A DNA stretch of 64,000 nt from Phoronis australis (Eukaryota > Phoronida > Phoronidae). Shown one piece after another: positions 26,527 to 38,100 of the stretch. Location: contig NMRA01000328.1 in assembly GCA_002633005.1 (NCBI GenBank), forward strand, positions 380,134 through 444,133, read 5' to 3'. The position numbers and the translations under genes were made by a program. Below the pieces are notes generated by a model. It was not told where the DNA came from. It searched no databases and worked only from the letters and a program-made list of their open reading frames with translations. Numbering within the stretch: position 1 is the stretch's first letter; every line of letters begins with the position of its first letter.

Positions 26527-27249
26527 GGGTTATTTTTAGGACTTCATCTGCAATCTGTACATTTAGTCGAACATGTACAAAACTATAGAATTTAACTCCT
26601 ACAAGTAGAAGTCTTGTAAAATTTGATTTTTGACTTAATAGCAATCTGCCACTAGTTAGGTCGTGTGACTGCCCTTTTAGGAAAATGTAGCAAAAAGAAA
26701 GATACATTCATAGCAAAACAACAGGGTCAACAACATCACTAAATTATATAGGATATAATTGTTTCAGACAAAATCTCAAAAGCGCTGTTACAATTTTACA
26801 AATCATCGTTTCTGTTTTTGTTCATGAAACTTTATTTTTTTTTCATAAAAACATTAAGTCATATTTTTATAGCACTTCCTGCAAAAAAAGAAAATTTTAA
26901 AAATTCCTAACATTGTTATGGAGAACAATGTATGATGCATACTATCTGAAAGTTCCTTCCAATCAGTAGTTTCTGAGATAAGATGTCCCCAAGTTGGCCA
27001 AAATTGAGCATTTTCTTGGGTCCTACTTGAAAATCATTGGGATCGCAATTCAGTACTAAATAAATGGTGCATCACTAATCATCCAGACTTCAGTTTACCT
27101 GCGAAGTTTCAATTAGAGTAATAGAAAATCTGAAGGTGTATCCCAAACAACCTCTCAACAGGTGCACTTGCTGATGGCCCACAGCCAAGCATTGTTTTCG
27201 CCATCTACTCGCTATTTTATGTTCACGTATGACTAGACAGCCTTGAACT

Positions 27250-27545
27250 TTGGCTAACTGAAAGGTGAGGCTGATCTTATTCGCATGAAAGTTGTAAATA
27301 CCATGCTTTACGCATTGTTCTCCAAACCTGGGAATCGTTTTTAAAATGGTCACTTTAGCTTGAGGGGATATCGAAAATAGGACTTCCATTATTTTCGTTA
27401 AGTAAGAATGGAGTATCATTAAACGAAAACGAAATTTAAATTAAAAGTACTGTAACGGATTTTTTGAGACATCATCTTGAGCATTTATATGGAACAAAGT
27501 TTGGCCTTATAATTGATACTCTTGTTTTGCTATCAATGTACATAG
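27250..27545. repeat. dispersed repeat, homologue of 14690-15000
   Basis: Same landmarks in the same order as the copy between SRM exons A and B. No coding evidence. The surrounding 26.5-28.9 kb holds nothing else recognisable. Confidence 0.65.
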
Positions 27546-28895
27546 CAGATAGGTAAAAAGTAAAAACAAAATTCTACATGCAGACTTTTTACATTTTACA
27601 GAATAGATGCTTTTACTACATTAAAGCCTACAGTTTTAAGTGTAGACATTGATGTGGTTAAATACACGGACTTGTCGATTAGGTCTTAAATACTCTTGAA
27701 GGAAGTCTGCCTTTTCTTGTTCGGTGCATCTCAACTTAAAAAGCACATAAGCCCACAATTAGAGTCTGCATTTCGCAGTATGCTAGACCCCATATCGCTA
27801 AAGCTGTTGTTTTGATCAACTGCTCTGCTAGGTAGTAATATTCTGAATGCAATGATTGTATATTATTCAAGACAAAATCAGGCGACATTGTAGCAGTTTT
27901 AGCGCACCTGTTGGCCCGAGCAAAGCATGTTAGTGCGTCAAAAGTTGCCAGAGAGACGATAAACAAATGTGGAAATTTTACGAGTGAAAATGAATGTATA
28001 CCGTAACGCGGAAGTTAGTCTAAGCTTAGATCTGAGGTCTGAGATCCAACTTTTTTCACGTGACCTGAAAGCAAGCCTCGGAATTTTGACGAAATTTTCA
28101 TGAGGTTTTGCCTTTGTCGTAAACCTGAGACGAGTGTAAGATTCTCTATAATACATGTTCTTCCGACTTGGACGAGCTTTACTACCGGTACATATAAAGC
28201 GCACCATGTCAATTTTGTATTTCTACCAATTAAAAGCCCACTTTACAGGTATTATGTATAATTTTGTTTTCATTTGCTCTAAAAAGTTGATTGGGTTACA
28301 CTACAACGAACTTCAGTTACAGAGAACGTGTTCGATTGATCCAGGGTGGTTTGTTGTAACGAGGTTAGGCTATAACTGGAAAACAAAACAAGCGAGAAAA
28401 TACGGGCACTGTACACTTATCTAGAAAAATTCTAAAAACTAAAGGCAGGTTTGTGCTTTTTGAGACACAGCATAATTCATTGGTTGTCTTTAAGTGTATA
28501 TTCAAATGGGAACGATAGGTAAAGTTCGTCAAAATAAGATGTGTTGAGTGTTAACGTAATACTTGTAGTATACATTACAAGTGTTCAGGATAGAGACGAA
28601 TTGGCAAGAGAAACGCGCAACCCGTACATAAATTAAGTCTTTAAACGTCGAGTGAAAATCTAAACTGACTCACACACTGTGTCTATTATTGCAAATAATA
28701 TGTAATGATTATGTTACAAGTTTCCATTTGGCACTGTTCACACTAATTATCGTTTATTTTAATTTTTTAATTTTTTTTTCAAAGTACGCCTCGGTATTGA
28801 TTGAGAGTGAATTTTAATAATAATTTCATTGAGGAGAAAATTGTTGTGTATAAGAAACAAAAGGTTGTGCGATTAGATTTGAGCCTGTTAATTGG

Positions 28896-28925
28896 TATAA
28901 AAGGGGACGTCAAGTTAGGTCAGTA
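28896..28925 (+). promoter_or_regulatory. candidate TATA + initiator core promoter
   Basis: TATAAAAGG at 28896 is followed at the right distance by an initiator-like tcagta (A at 28922, about 26 nt from the first T). A 31-codon open frame starts at 28927 (MKVLYLEG, hydrophobic). No gene or transcript can be attached to it, and it lies 3 kb upstream of the MGST3-like exons on the same strand. Sequence match only. Confidence 0.25.
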
Positions 28926-28929
28926 ATGA

Positions 28930-30308
28930 AAGTGTTGTACCTCGAAGGTCTAATTGCTATTTCAATCGGTGTTTTAGAGTTGATGCTGAAAAAGAATGTC
29001 GGTAAAAGATTTATCTGAAACTTGAAACAAATCATCAACAGACGGAATGCTCAGACATGTTAATGTCTTGCTGTGAGCGAAAAAGTCACAGGGTGTAAGA
29101 CAACCTAATTGGCCTTCTTAGAGTCACTGAGTTTTGACCTCGGACCAACGTTGACTCAGAGAAGACGGAACTAACGCATTTACTATAACCTAACTAGTGT
29201 CTGATCAGGCAATAAAATAAAATGTGGCGCAGTTGTGATTTTGTTCACCACTTCACGATCCCCTAGCCAGAATAAGAAATGCAAAACATTCAATTAGAAA
29301 ACAAATTACTGATGTTTCCACGGGGATTTGTGTATCACAAAATGAAGTGCCTTTTGGACATAACCTTAAAAATCATCTACATACGAGGGAAAAGTGTGTA
29401 ATTCTGTGTAAATTCCAACTATTTTCCGACTTCCAAAGTATTAATAAAATCATTCCGGATGGGAAAATGGATACAGCATTGTTTTTTACCAAGCTCCTCA
29501 GCAGGGATCACAACAGACGTGGAAAATGTTTCGAAAATAGCATGAAATTTGGATTAGCAACCTCTGAATATTATGGTCGTCCTATCACCTAAGCTATCGG
29601 CAAATCCGATGACAAATTGAATTCCATCAAAAATTTGACTTAAAAAAAGTTGTGCACTCAAATATTGGCTTCCGGACTGTTGTTAACATTCGGGCCTGAA
29701 CGGGGCAAACTTGAAACCTCAAGAGGCGTGGAAAATTTTTCACAGTGACGCTGATATTTGGCAACAACAATAACAAGTCTTAACTTGCACTCTCTGCGAC
29801 AGACTGTAGAAAATTGTGTAGTTAGATGATCTCCCTTCATTTTCAAATTATGATGAAAAGTTAGTTCATGTGTATTTCCAAAGGTCGTAGAGAGTTAACG
29901 CCTTTGGTATTTCTTATAGGGCTTCTGGCAGAATTTAGCGCAAGCGCAGCAGTACATGTTACAAATTTCTAGCGATGAAGTTCGTCGGTCTGACGTAACG
30001 CGAGTCGTCGGACTGGCGTCAGGGGCGTTGAGACATGCCAGCATACAGGCCGTCGAGACAACTCGAGCGGCTATCACTGGGATTTTGTTGCCCCAACGCC
30101 TAAGCCCGTCCTAATCATGAATTCACAAATTGAACGCTCGTGGCTTAGCCGCAATGCTGCAGAAAACTTATTCGCTAACTTCTCTCATACGGTCGGGCCT
30201 AATGCAATGATTTTAAAAGTTCTCAAAATCTGCCCGGTTTATGGTAATGCAAGTTTACCGGCGGGTTTCTGACTTGTAGGCGGTATGAACGTGAAATTGA
30301 CCTGACCA
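28930..30308. other. no recognisable gene
   Basis: AT-rich sequence without a supported exon or repeat family. Short frames at 29347-29592 and 29895-30077 show no domain. Confidence 0.45.
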
Positions 30309-30477
30309 CACTGGCGGATTTAGAGGGGGGGGGGGGCAAGGGGGCCATGGCCCGGCCCCCCTAAAATTCTCCCAGATTCCATTTGGCAGTTCTGGGGTGC
30401 GAATGTCTGACGGCTCCTGCCTAATACCGTGTGCCCTGCCCCCCTCCCCCTAACTCAAAATCCTGGATCCGCCCCTG
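30309..30477. mobile_element. MITE, reverse-oriented copy with perfect 5-bp duplication
   Basis: Starts CACTGGCGGATTTAG and ends ctggatccgcccctg. GACCA flanks both sides (30304-30308, 30478-30482). G- and C-runs inside match the copy at 25422-25575 in reverse. Confidence 0.85.
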
Positions 30478-31159
30478 GACCAAAATTTCTTAATTGATTT
30501 TGCAAGGCAATGGCCTTGAAAGAAGTCCGATGCCTATAGAATGAACTGTCAAAGTTTGTGTGTTAAACTCGGTAAAAAAGTATATTTACCGATCCCGGCC
30601 ACTAAGTCCAACTTGGAACCACGGCTGCGTACGCCGGGAAGACGAACCGCAAGTCCCCGGCGGTGTACGTCATCACTGAAAGGCAACTCTACTCTTGCGG
30701 TCCTGCTCGAGTTACTTTGGAACTTGGAAAGTGACCGGTGTAATAACAGCAACCCCACACCCTCGCGCCAGGATTCCTCTTGTACACTTGCCGGTGAACT
30801 TCGATCGGAATCCTGGTTTACTTTGTCAAGCCGCGTATGCAACTTGGAACTTTGGCATTTGGGCAATCAAGTGAATTTTTGTTCAGGGTAAAGAATTTTT
30901 GTAACTATTGGCCTCATGATCATCCATTTTAGCGCAACTCATGTGTCAAAGAATCGGAGGAATATGTAATTGGTTAAACGATTTTATTAAAATTGTTCTT
31001 GGTAAATAAGATCGACGAATTGGATTCGTTCAAATTTACGTTATTTTAATTATACGTAATTTGATTTAATTTTGGTGCAAATTTTAACAACGTGAACGTG
31101 ATTATTAGAGTTTCTTCCTGTATTCCCATTGGGGGGAGGGCCAGCCCAGGCGACCGGCA

Positions 31160-31262
31160 GTGGCACTGCGCACTACGACTCCGTTTCCGTCGTCTGCTTT
31201 ACTGTGCAATGAAGAAAATTACTTCATTTTTTAAAGAATATGGAATCTGAGTGACGATGAAA
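31160..31262. repeat. conserved repeat module (inverted copy of 25775-25875)
   Basis: Reverse complement of the module at 25775, about 90% alike by eye across 'gcgaccggcagtgg' to 'actcagattcc'. Sequence between the MITE (30477) and this module, including an open frame at 30541-30891, is unrecognised. Confidence 0.65.
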
Positions 31263-31550
31263 AAACAGAACCTGCTGGTAACATGTGAATTTTAATCGAA
31301 GCCTTAGTGAATCACTCAGAAACTCATAATTCTCTCTTTGTCAAGCCTTAAGACGATTTCCAAAGCAATCGCGTCATTAATAACGGATTTGGTCTTTTGG
31401 GCAATTGAAGACTATTTTAAATACCACAAATTTGTTACGAACTGATTGCAGAAAATATAGAAAGTGTAATAAGCATTACAAAAAGAACAGTTTTCGCGCG
31501 CAAACGCTGTGGACCATAAACAAGTAGGTCTCTTTGAAATTAATTAGTGT

Positions 31551-31876
31551 GAAATCGTGGTGGCGCAGCGGTAAAGCACTGTGCGCGCTCGATCCCCAGG
31601 TACGTCGTGAGTTCGAGTCTGTGGCTAAAAGCAGTTTTTCCCGTTTGACACCTTTTACGTGTTTTTTTTCTTTGCCTTTTTGTTCTTGGATAATACTTCA
31701 GGAATCAAGGAAAATGCTTGATTTTTAGAGGAAAAAACAGAAAAAAATTCCTGGCGGGAGGGGGGTCACAACCCCTCCCGACCTCCCCCGGTGCTATGCG
31801 CATCTACAATCGTGCTTTACGCAAATGTTTACAGACAAAATGTTGCCCCCCTTGTGATATCCTAGATCCGCTACTG
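31551..31876 (+). mobile_element. tRNA-derived SINE
   Basis: The head has a pol III A-box TGGCGCAGCGG (31561-31571) and an exact B-box GTTCGAGTC (31611-31619). A body with T-runs and a C/G-rich tail follows, ending 'ctagatccgctactg', which resembles the MITE ends nearby. A-to-B spacing (~50 nt) is wide for a plain tRNA, so a SINE is the better call. Confidence 0.7.
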
Positions 31877-32036
31877 ATTCCAAGTTCACGCATACGCGAT
31901 CTTTAAGCAAGATTCCAAGATCACGCAGCCCCCCCCCCCGCCCTTCCACTTTCCCTCGTTTCGCGCCTCCTAGTGGTGAAGAGAGTAGGTGACACTAGAA
32001 TGCATGATCGGTTTTTATACTTTAGAGCACACAAAG

Positions 32037-32159
32037 ATGATTCACATCGAAATTGTACCAGAATTTGTCTACGTGGTTGTTGTAATTGTTCTTACACATT
32101 TCGTTATCAACTGGTTAGAGTTACAGGTTGCAAAAGCTAGAAAAACATACGATGTTCCT
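32037..32159 (+). CDS. MGST3: MGST3 alternative first coding exon 1a
   Basis: Starts ATG at 32037, 41 codons, donor gtaagt. Encodes MIHIEIVPEFVYVV, one transmembrane helix, then the basic end VAKARKTYDVP, close to the family's NVSKARKKYKVE. A usable acceptor (tttttatactttag) lies 12 nt before the ATG, so it may be joined to a non-coding leader exon or be transcribed from its own start. A CTCF-like core (gcgcctcctagtggtg) lies at about 31965. Confidence 0.8.
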
Positions 32160-35100
32160 GTAAGTGGTCTTCCAAAGATAGTTTCTTAACAGATTAATTA
32201 TCGAACCACAAGAAGTTCAAGCTTGATAAACTCTCGATTTCAAAAATGGTCTTATTTGAAGTTTCCCCAGACTTTGGTTTTGTCATCTTTAGTGTTATAG
32301 CCAGTGTCTTTGTTTTATTCTGGCTGGGATGGAATGTCGGTCACATTGCAAGACCTCTCTATGGTGTTAAAGTAAGTTCGAACTAGCCCGTCCGGAAAGT
32401 GACGCGACGCGCCCCGAGCGTCGTTGTTTGTTAGCGGTTTGTCCGTGGAGGCGTGAAATCAGACCCGTTCTTTCTCCAGCCAAATGTTCACTTTACAGAT
32501 TCCAGCCGACTTCGGCTTGGTGATTTTTAGTCTAATCAGCTCGGTTTTTGCTCTGGCTTGGTTAACAATTAATGTAACCAGGGCGAGAACAACTTACAAA
32601 GTTAAGGTAATCTAAGATTACTGAAATTATAAATGTCTGACCTGTCCTAGCCTAGGTCAGGACTAGGTCGAGCAAAGACATAGTAGGCCTGCATTATGTA
32701 TTCCCCAGGGTTACTGTACTTATACATTTCGCAATGCACACTAAGTGTTAAGTGCATTCAACTTTCCAGCCTGAAATTGAAAAGAATGTTTGTGGGAATG
32801 GTTAAAGCATCATATTCTCATACTGATGCTGAGGATTTATGAAATTATAGGAGCAAAATGTGAGATTACATAATCTTTCTTTATGTTGCTTATGTACAAT
32901 GTTGTATGTCTATTGATTTCCATATAGAACTTTTACAAATTCTACGACCTTTGTTTCCCCAAATTTAATGGACGTGCACTTTGGTTGGGCTTCAGGAATA
33001 ACACATCTCACATCTCATTATCAAAGTGAAGGTGCATAGCAGGTTTTTTTCCAACAACTGCTGAGTTGTGCCACTGCATTTGGTATATACCTAGGCTAGC
33101 ACTAGCTGCTTGCCATTGGCGAATTCTGAGTGGCACTGGCGATGGTAGATTTAAGTTGGTGAATGTTTTCACAATTTAACAATAAAAATTAATTTTGGGA
33201 AACCTCCTCGCCTGTCGACTCACAGTCAGCTCAATTAAATCAAGTCGCACCGCTAACTACATTCTTACTTCAATTCAGAGTCCTAAAAATTGCATGTGAA
33301 TGTTCCATTTCACGTCAGTCACTTCCTCTGAAATCAGTATTTTACGCAACAAAAAGTTCAACTATGTAGGGGGTCAGCGCTCTTGATAATTGCAATTTCC
33401 CGCTTCTGATAGCGAGATCTCTTGTAGCTGCTGCCATTTGTCATTCGCAAGTGGCAACGTCAAAAAAAGACGAATAGAAGACTTTCGCCGGTAACTGCGA
33501 CTCAGTCTCTCAATAATTTTTACACTCGCGACTTGGTGTGAGCTGGTCCGACGGTATTAAATTACCCGGGGGGAATAAAACTGAACTGAATTGAGCTGTC
33601 TCAAACATGTAATATGAACTCGAGGTTTAAATGTATTATTTTCATACTACATGAATGTCTCCTGATTCATTAATTACTAACTTTACCAAAATTTTTCAGC
33701 GCACGATTTGTCGTGTCAAATATTGTTTGAGACTTGACTCTGACTGGTTTTCTTTTCAAGGAGTAAAAGGCACGGAAGACGCCGGGAAGAACAAGTTTGT
33801 TATCTATTTTTCAATAAATCAAAATACGTCACATGTCATACCTAATCAGGTCACTATATGTCACAAGTGTAAGTACAGGGCCCTCGATTATCCAAGAGGA
33901 AAGGAACCTGTGCCGTCTGAGAGGGCAATTTTTGGGCTAAAATTCTGCCTCTGATCACCATCAATAGCACCCCCCTCCCTTGCAAGCCCTCATAGGCTCT
34001 GCTGCAAGTAGCCAAAAGTAATATTTTGTGCTCTTTCTAACTGTGACCTGTGTGAGTTACAAATGATTTGAGCCTTGAGGAGAATTTTTGGGCCTCATGT
34101 GGAATCTTGCATTTTTTCAATGTATTTTGGAGGGGAATGAGGTCGATATTTAGCCCCAAAATCAAGGAACTGAGGGCCCTGAAAAAGTTATTGCGAGACT
34201 AGGAGGCGTTTGCATTTCGGCTTTGGCGGCGGCCAAAAGAAAGCAAAGTAAAGTCAATGTCAGATTGATACTTAATGCGTGTTATATTCACTACTCCGCT
34301 TTATTTTGCAAGTCATAACTTATGTTTACATTTTTGGACCTAAGTGTCTTGGTCATCAAAATATTCACATGGCCGCTCTAGCCTGGCGATAAGGGGAATT
34401 CCTTTTCAATTTTTTTAGGTCAACATCAGTGAAATGCACATGTGACTGACGTACCCCCGCCGTATCCTAGGGATAGGGGGAACCACTCCCATGTTTTCAA
34501 GGTCAACGTCATTTAAATGCCTATGTTGCCGGCGTACAGACGCAGTAACTCGAGTATAGGGGGAGCCTCTGCCCAAACTTTTTAGGTCATAATAATACCC
34601 ATGTTGGCTAATATCCCCTCCAACTTGTTAGGTTGCTATATGACCTTGGAATGTTAAAATTGTTTGTTTTTTGTCATAAGGAAAACATCTTTTCTTATAG
34701 TACATTTATGAAAAAGACCTTTGCATAACATGAAAAATAAAAAGTTTTGTCCGTGTAGCTATATTTTTATCAATTGTGGGTGTTGGGAAAAGAAGTATTT
34801 GGCTAAAAATTTTTGAAAATGGCTAAAAGTTTTCAGATTCTTTAGCCATTTTGGCTAATACCTTTAAAAATCTGGCGCTAGGCTAGTGTACCTATTGACT
34901 TCTCAATCAGTTTCATGGTATGAAGATGTGTGGTATGCTCGTGGAATAGGTTTGGTCAGGGTAACATTCATGATTTCAGGTTCCACGTCGCACATTGTCA
35001 CATTATAGGTATTCTTCAATAAATGTATTCTAGTCAAACAATTAGAGGCTGGAACAATAAAAACTACCGATACTCTATTTAACCATAGTTAAATGCACAT

Positions 35101-38100
35101 ATTCACTGCTGGGACTTGGACGCAGGTCTGCCGTGATAGTCCAGCATCCAAACCAATTAGCCAAAAGGAAACTGCCCCTTGGCAGGTGATATAGAGAATT
35201 TATAGCGTGACACAACCAGAAGTCACGTGATACAACAATAGTGGCGAAATTTATTTACTAGTTCTCGTGCTGCGCTCAATAAATATGAAGATATGTTAAT
35301 GTGTAATGCATCTGGAAGTTTGGTTGACTATTCCAGTTTTAAGTTGTTTGTCAAACTTTATAGCTTGATAAATGAATGGCCAGCGTTATTTACAGCCATA
35401 TAAGTTGATTTATAGTGTTTACCCAACAAGATGTTCAAATGTCATTTCACAAATGTAATTACCTGAAAAAGTGTTGAGTCATTGTTAACTATCTTTGTAG
35501 TACCTCAAGATGTATGCTGACGATGTCACGTCTAAAGAACACATGTTTAACTATCTTTGTAGTACCCCAAGATGTATGCTGACGATGACACGTTTAATGG
35601 ACACATGTTTAACTTTCTTTGTAGTACCCCAAGATGTATGCTGACAATGACATGTCTAATGGGCGCATGTTTAACTATCTTTGTAGTACCCCAAGATGTA
35701 TGCTGACAATGACACATCTAATGAACGCATGTTTAACTATCTTTGTAGTACCCCAAGATGTATGCTGACGATAACACATCTAATGGACACATGTTTAACT
35801 ATCTTTGTAGTACCCCAAGATGTATGCTGACGATGACACGTCTAATGGACACATGTTTAACTGCTACCAACGGGCTCACCAGAACACGTATGTACCCGAG
35901 ACCATTATCTCATGTTTCCATCACGGTTGCCAAATACTATTATACTATGCAATTTTTGTAAAAATATTGATGAAGTAAAATCCACATGTAAGTCTGATTC
36001 CAATCTTGTTTTTACTCGAGTGAGGTGACGTCTGACTACTTAAAGGCCAAATGCACATGCTAGGACAACTGTACCCAGTGGGTCTTTATCTGAGCTAAGC
36101 AGGTCCAACAGCTAGGCAACCCGACTCGAGGTTTACTGTTGTTGGGGAGTACTGTAGTTTTAATTTTCAGTTGATAAAATGTATAAAATTCACGATCATC
36201 TTCAATTTTGCACAAAAAATATTGTCAACAATGCAATTTTTCAAAGGTGGATTACGTTGTTAAAATGTGCAAAATTGTACCGTTTGTTTTTATGATAAAC
36301 TTCTACAAACCATGCAAATGACATAGTCAAGATTTTTTTTACTTTTGTTTTTGCTGAGAAATTTGAGGAAACAAAATTTCACTTCTGCTATGTAATATAC
36401 GTAATAAAAAGCATTTAACGTACTCGCAGAATGCTCTTGATTGGTTGTCGGTGATCTTGAATTGTAAACTTGTTCAGCTCACAAGGTGTTTTTGTAGATT
36501 TTGGAAGTGAAGGTGGATAACACAAGGTTATTAAATATTCATGAGTCTTATTCTGAGCTGAAGTTTTCAGAACTCGGTCTTCATACTTGATAGGCAATTT
36601 TGGTTGATCATAATTTATCATAAAACAACATTTTTGTATAAATTCGTACTCATATTTCTATGAACTCATATAAATGTTTATGATAAGAATTTATATTTAT
36701 TATTGACTTAAATTTTCACGCAATATTAATCATCAAATGTGATTATTAATGGTTGTTTTTTATCACTGAGCAATTGTAAGTGATCAAGAGGTTTTCTGTG
36801 AATGCTGCTGTGAATGGTAATCATCTATCACCAGCCTGATGTTCATTCATCGTTAGTCTGATATGAATTATATCAACCAAAATTGGGCTCTACATTATTG
36901 TTTGTTATCGTTTGCCAGTTGTTTTTACTACTTGACTCGTATATATCAATGCAAGTGTGTTTTGTTGGAGCTCAGTGTGAATGAGCACTGGAAATGAATT
37001 CTTTCAAGGCTCTAGATAGCAAGCAATTTTATATTACACTACGAACTAGAAATGTACATGGTTCTAATACTTCTACACGTGTTAAAGAGAGTTACAAAAA
37101 CAACCGTGTTTATTTCAGGTTGGAGGGTTATCCAATCTTTTTGGTTCTGCTGCTTCTCGGGGGCCTTTACCTTCCTGTAAGTACATTGCTTATCTTGTGT
37201 CTGGATGAGTTAGCTTATATGATATGGGATAATTAATGCAGTTTTATCACAATTCGCAAGTTGCTCTAAGATTGGATGTCATTCCATGTCACTTAAACCT
37301 ATTGGCTGTGTTATTGAAGTAATTTCCCTTTTGTATGTAGAGACTGAGTGCTGCCGCTGGATTGCTGTGGTCTGTGGGGCGAGTGATGTATGCTAAGGGA
37401 TACTACACTGGAGGTTTGTACTGGCTGCCTTGTCAGACATTGTTGCTCCCAATCACTGGGTGTATGAGGAGGTTGTGTTCAATAGGGTCACCTTTTGACC
37501 AAGACTGGCTCTAATTTGTTAACAAAAAGTGATTACGTTGTGGCTAAAGAATCCTGTGTTAAACTGAACTTTTTAGAATACCCCTTCTTTAGAATTGCTA
37601 ATTACTGTTCATGGCTGGGAAAATATCGTAAATCTTCAGCAACACACAAACTTCTGAAACTGTATTTATCTTTTTGAGTTTTTCTTCTCAGATCAACATG
37701 AAATTTACACACATGTGCCTTGTGAATGGCTCAAAGCCTATTGTTTTTAGTTCAAATTGGACACGAGATGGCTCTGTGGCAGTCATTTTTCACGTTTTTG
37801 GTTTCCGGAGCCATAGCTCTACAGTTTCTGGTGGGATTTTTTTCTGTGGGTAGATCATATCAAGGAATATCGGAAGTGTGCCATTTGTTTTTCTCCGGGT
37901 CTTTTCGTTCTCGAGTTATTCAACATTTCCAGAAGACTGGTGCTCAATTCATTGAGTTTTTGTACCATATCGTCGACATTCCTTGATGGATCTGTCTGAA
38001 ATTTGGTATGATAGATCTTTTCAAGCACTGTCAGCACAGTGAAATCCATTTCTTGTTACATCTTTCCATTATCGCGATATTCAAAATTTACTGCAGCTTA

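Noticed and set aside
26429-26707. Open frame rich in alternating Ile/Tyr and Met/Tyr
   Set aside because: Produced by the (at)n/(acatat)n microsatellite.
30541-30891. 116-residue open frame overlapping a minus-strand frame
   Set aside because: No domain, no splice context, flanked by MITE and repeat modules.
31551-31640. Possible tRNA gene (plus strand)
   Set aside because: A-to-B-box spacing too wide and a SINE body follows.
35485-35860. CRISPR-like regular repeats
   Set aside because: Eukaryotic context, direct tandem copies with no unique spacers, and clear origin from an exon start.
35758-35961. Open frame across the 62-bp minisatellite
   Set aside because: A mix of frames of duplicated exon-2 starts; the true exon is 35811-35887.
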